A stretch of 6,601 nucleotides of DNA. Origin: Gracilibacteraceae bacterium (GTDB taxonomy: Bacteria; Bacillota; Desulfitobacteriia; Desulfitobacteriales; Syntrophobotulaceae). The position numbers and the translations under genes are program-made. The stretch is taken from the NCBI GenBank assembly GCA_031274335.1, contig JAISQG010000092.1:1-6601 (forward strand), read 5' to 3'. Of this stretch, positions 5,937-6,601 are shown piece by piece. Position 1 is the stretch's first letter. Every line of letters begins with the position of its first letter. The notes under the pieces were generated by a model, which did not search any database, was not told the DNA's origin, and saw only the letters and a program-made list of their open reading frames with translations.

Positions 5937-6601
5937 ATAAAACAAGAGATACAATAAACACTATTTTAAAAGAGATAGAAACTGGCATGCAAACAACCGG
6001 TGGCGGAAAAAACACAAGCGAAATCATTTCCATTCTTTTGCAATCGGACAAATCCGGACAAAATAGAAGTGATATCCATGAACAGCATAACTTTAGGTTC
6101 GATATGGATGAATTGGAAAAACGCCTATATACCAATAGCCATTACCGGCAATTGAGTTATTATTATCCGATTTACTCCAATCGCAGATTTATCGGAAGCT
6201 TGATTGTTCTTTTCAAACGCATTTGTCGTCGGTTGTTGAAATTTTTGATCGTTCCTATCGTTGATTCTCAGAATTCTATTAACGCAAATGTTGTTTCGGT
6301 GCTGGATGCTTATCATAACAATGCGATCGTATCCCAAGCATTCATCGACACATCGGAACAATTACTGCGAGAAATGGATGAAAAAATACGCGTATTGAAT
6401 GAACTGTATCAAAAAACGGATGCACAACAGCAGGGAATGAATATGCGACAGCAGGAATTGGTTGCGCAACAGCGAGAAATGGATGTGCGGCAACAGGAAT
6501 TTGATGCACAACAGCAATATTTGGTCAAGGACAGCAATGACTTGGTCGATGAGCAAAAAAGAATGAACAGCAGACTTGCAGAGATGGGCGGAAGCTATGA
6601 T
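5933..6601 (+). CDS. N-terminal part of a coiled-coil protein of the polysaccharide cluster (runs off the end)
   Basis: An open frame starts at ATG 5933, overlapping the previous stop as ATGA, and continues without a stop to the last base, giving 223 residues. GGAGGA (5915-5920) lies 12 bases upstream, a little far. Residues 1-70 are polar. Residues 77-110 (from YYYPIYSNRRFIG to KFLIVPIV) are basic and hydrophobic, like a membrane-docking amphipathic stretch, followed by DSQNSINANVVSVLDA. A similar 'PIV..QN..N..V...L' pattern occurs, as I recall it, ahead of methyltransferase or glycosyltransferase domains in O-antigen clusters. From about 135 onward it is a long predicted coiled coil. Residues 163-197 form five exact seven-residue units rich in Gln (for example NMRQQEL, DVRQQEF). 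The catalytic part, if any, lies beyond the window. A chain-terminating methyltransferase with a measuring coiled coil is an attractive idea, but it is inference. Its base composition is clearly AT-richer than the genes to the left. Confidence 0.82.
   Translation, partial: MNKTRDTINTILKEIETGMQTTGGGKNTSEIISILLQSDKSGQNRSDIHEQHNFRFDMDELEKRLYTNSHYRQLSYYYPIYSNRRFIGSLIVLFKRICRRLLKFLIVPIVDSQNSINANVVSVLDAYHNNAIVSQAFIDTSEQLLREMDEKIRVLNELYQKTDAQQQGMNMRQQELVAQQREMDVRQQEFDAQQQYLVKDSNDLVDEQKRMNSRLAEMGGSYD
6419..6523 (+). repeat. Five imperfect 21-base tandem repeats encoding heptads
   Basis: Five back-to-back 21-base units start at 6419, 6440, 6461, 6482 and 6503. They encode DAQQQGM, NMRQQEL, VAQQREM, DVRQQEF and DAQQQYL. 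Each unit has Gln-Gln at positions 4-5 (once 3-4-5), a large hydrophobic residue at position 7 and usually a small aliphatic one at position 2. The bases differ between units at many third positions but the protein pattern is kept, so the array looks old or selected rather than freshly duplicated. The period of exactly seven residues fits a coiled coil, and unit number could change by slippage or recombination without breaking the frame. Confidence 0.8.

Noticed and set aside
6362..6556. A 64-codon minus-strand frame with a repetitive, very hydrophobic product (Leu, Ile, His and Phe rich)
   Set aside because: It is the mirror image of the Gln-rich heptad repeats in the plus-strand gene. The repetition comes from those repeats, and no start signal supports it.

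Overview
The window looks like a cell-surface polysaccharide locus in a bacterium of moderate-to-high GC. Gene ends overlap tightly, starts are ATG, GTG or TTG, and ribosome binding sites are strong AGGAGG-type sites. A Firmicute is likely; a Gram-negative-type Firmicute (Negativicutes) is possible, but this is inference from style and gene content, not proof. No rRNA, tRNA, insertion sequence, CRISPR array or phage gene was seen.

Left part (1-1088, + strand): the last 39 codons of an unrecognised gene with an Ala/Pro/Lys/Glu-rich tail run by a TTGA stop/start overlap into a complete long-chain polyprenyl diphosphate synthase. This enzyme probably makes the isoprenoid side chain of menaquinone or another polyprenyl lipid. 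Middle (1102-2364, - strand): a GT4-type glycosyltransferase converges on the synthase gene with a 13-base gap. The 2365-2553 region is a divergent control region. It holds a good sigma70-type promoter facing left (TTGACA-18-TATACT), a good one facing right (TTGAAA-17-TATAAT), and a perfect 14-base palindrome abutting the leftward -35.

Right part (2554 to the window end, + strand): one tightly packed operon. Its order is a small secreted or membrane protein with a YIDP motif, gmd (GDP-mannose 4,6-dehydratase), rmd-like (GDP-4-keto-6-deoxymannose reductase), a possible 40-codon gene, a second GT4 glycosyltransferase, and the N-terminal 223 codons of a large protein that runs off the end. The last gene has a basic, hydrophobic segment and a Gln-rich coiled coil made of exact seven-residue units. 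Gaps are 12, -4, -17, -4 and -4 bases, so co-transcription and translational coupling are likely.

Together gmd and rmd should turn GDP-D-mannose into GDP-D-rhamnose. The flanking GT4 enzymes and the C-terminal gene (a glycosyltransferase or methyltransferase is plausible) would use it to build and perhaps cap a D-rhamnose-containing polymer. GC content falls along the operon, from clearly GC-rich in the synthase gene to roughly 35-40% in the last gene. This is the usual mosaic look of surface-polysaccharide clusters.
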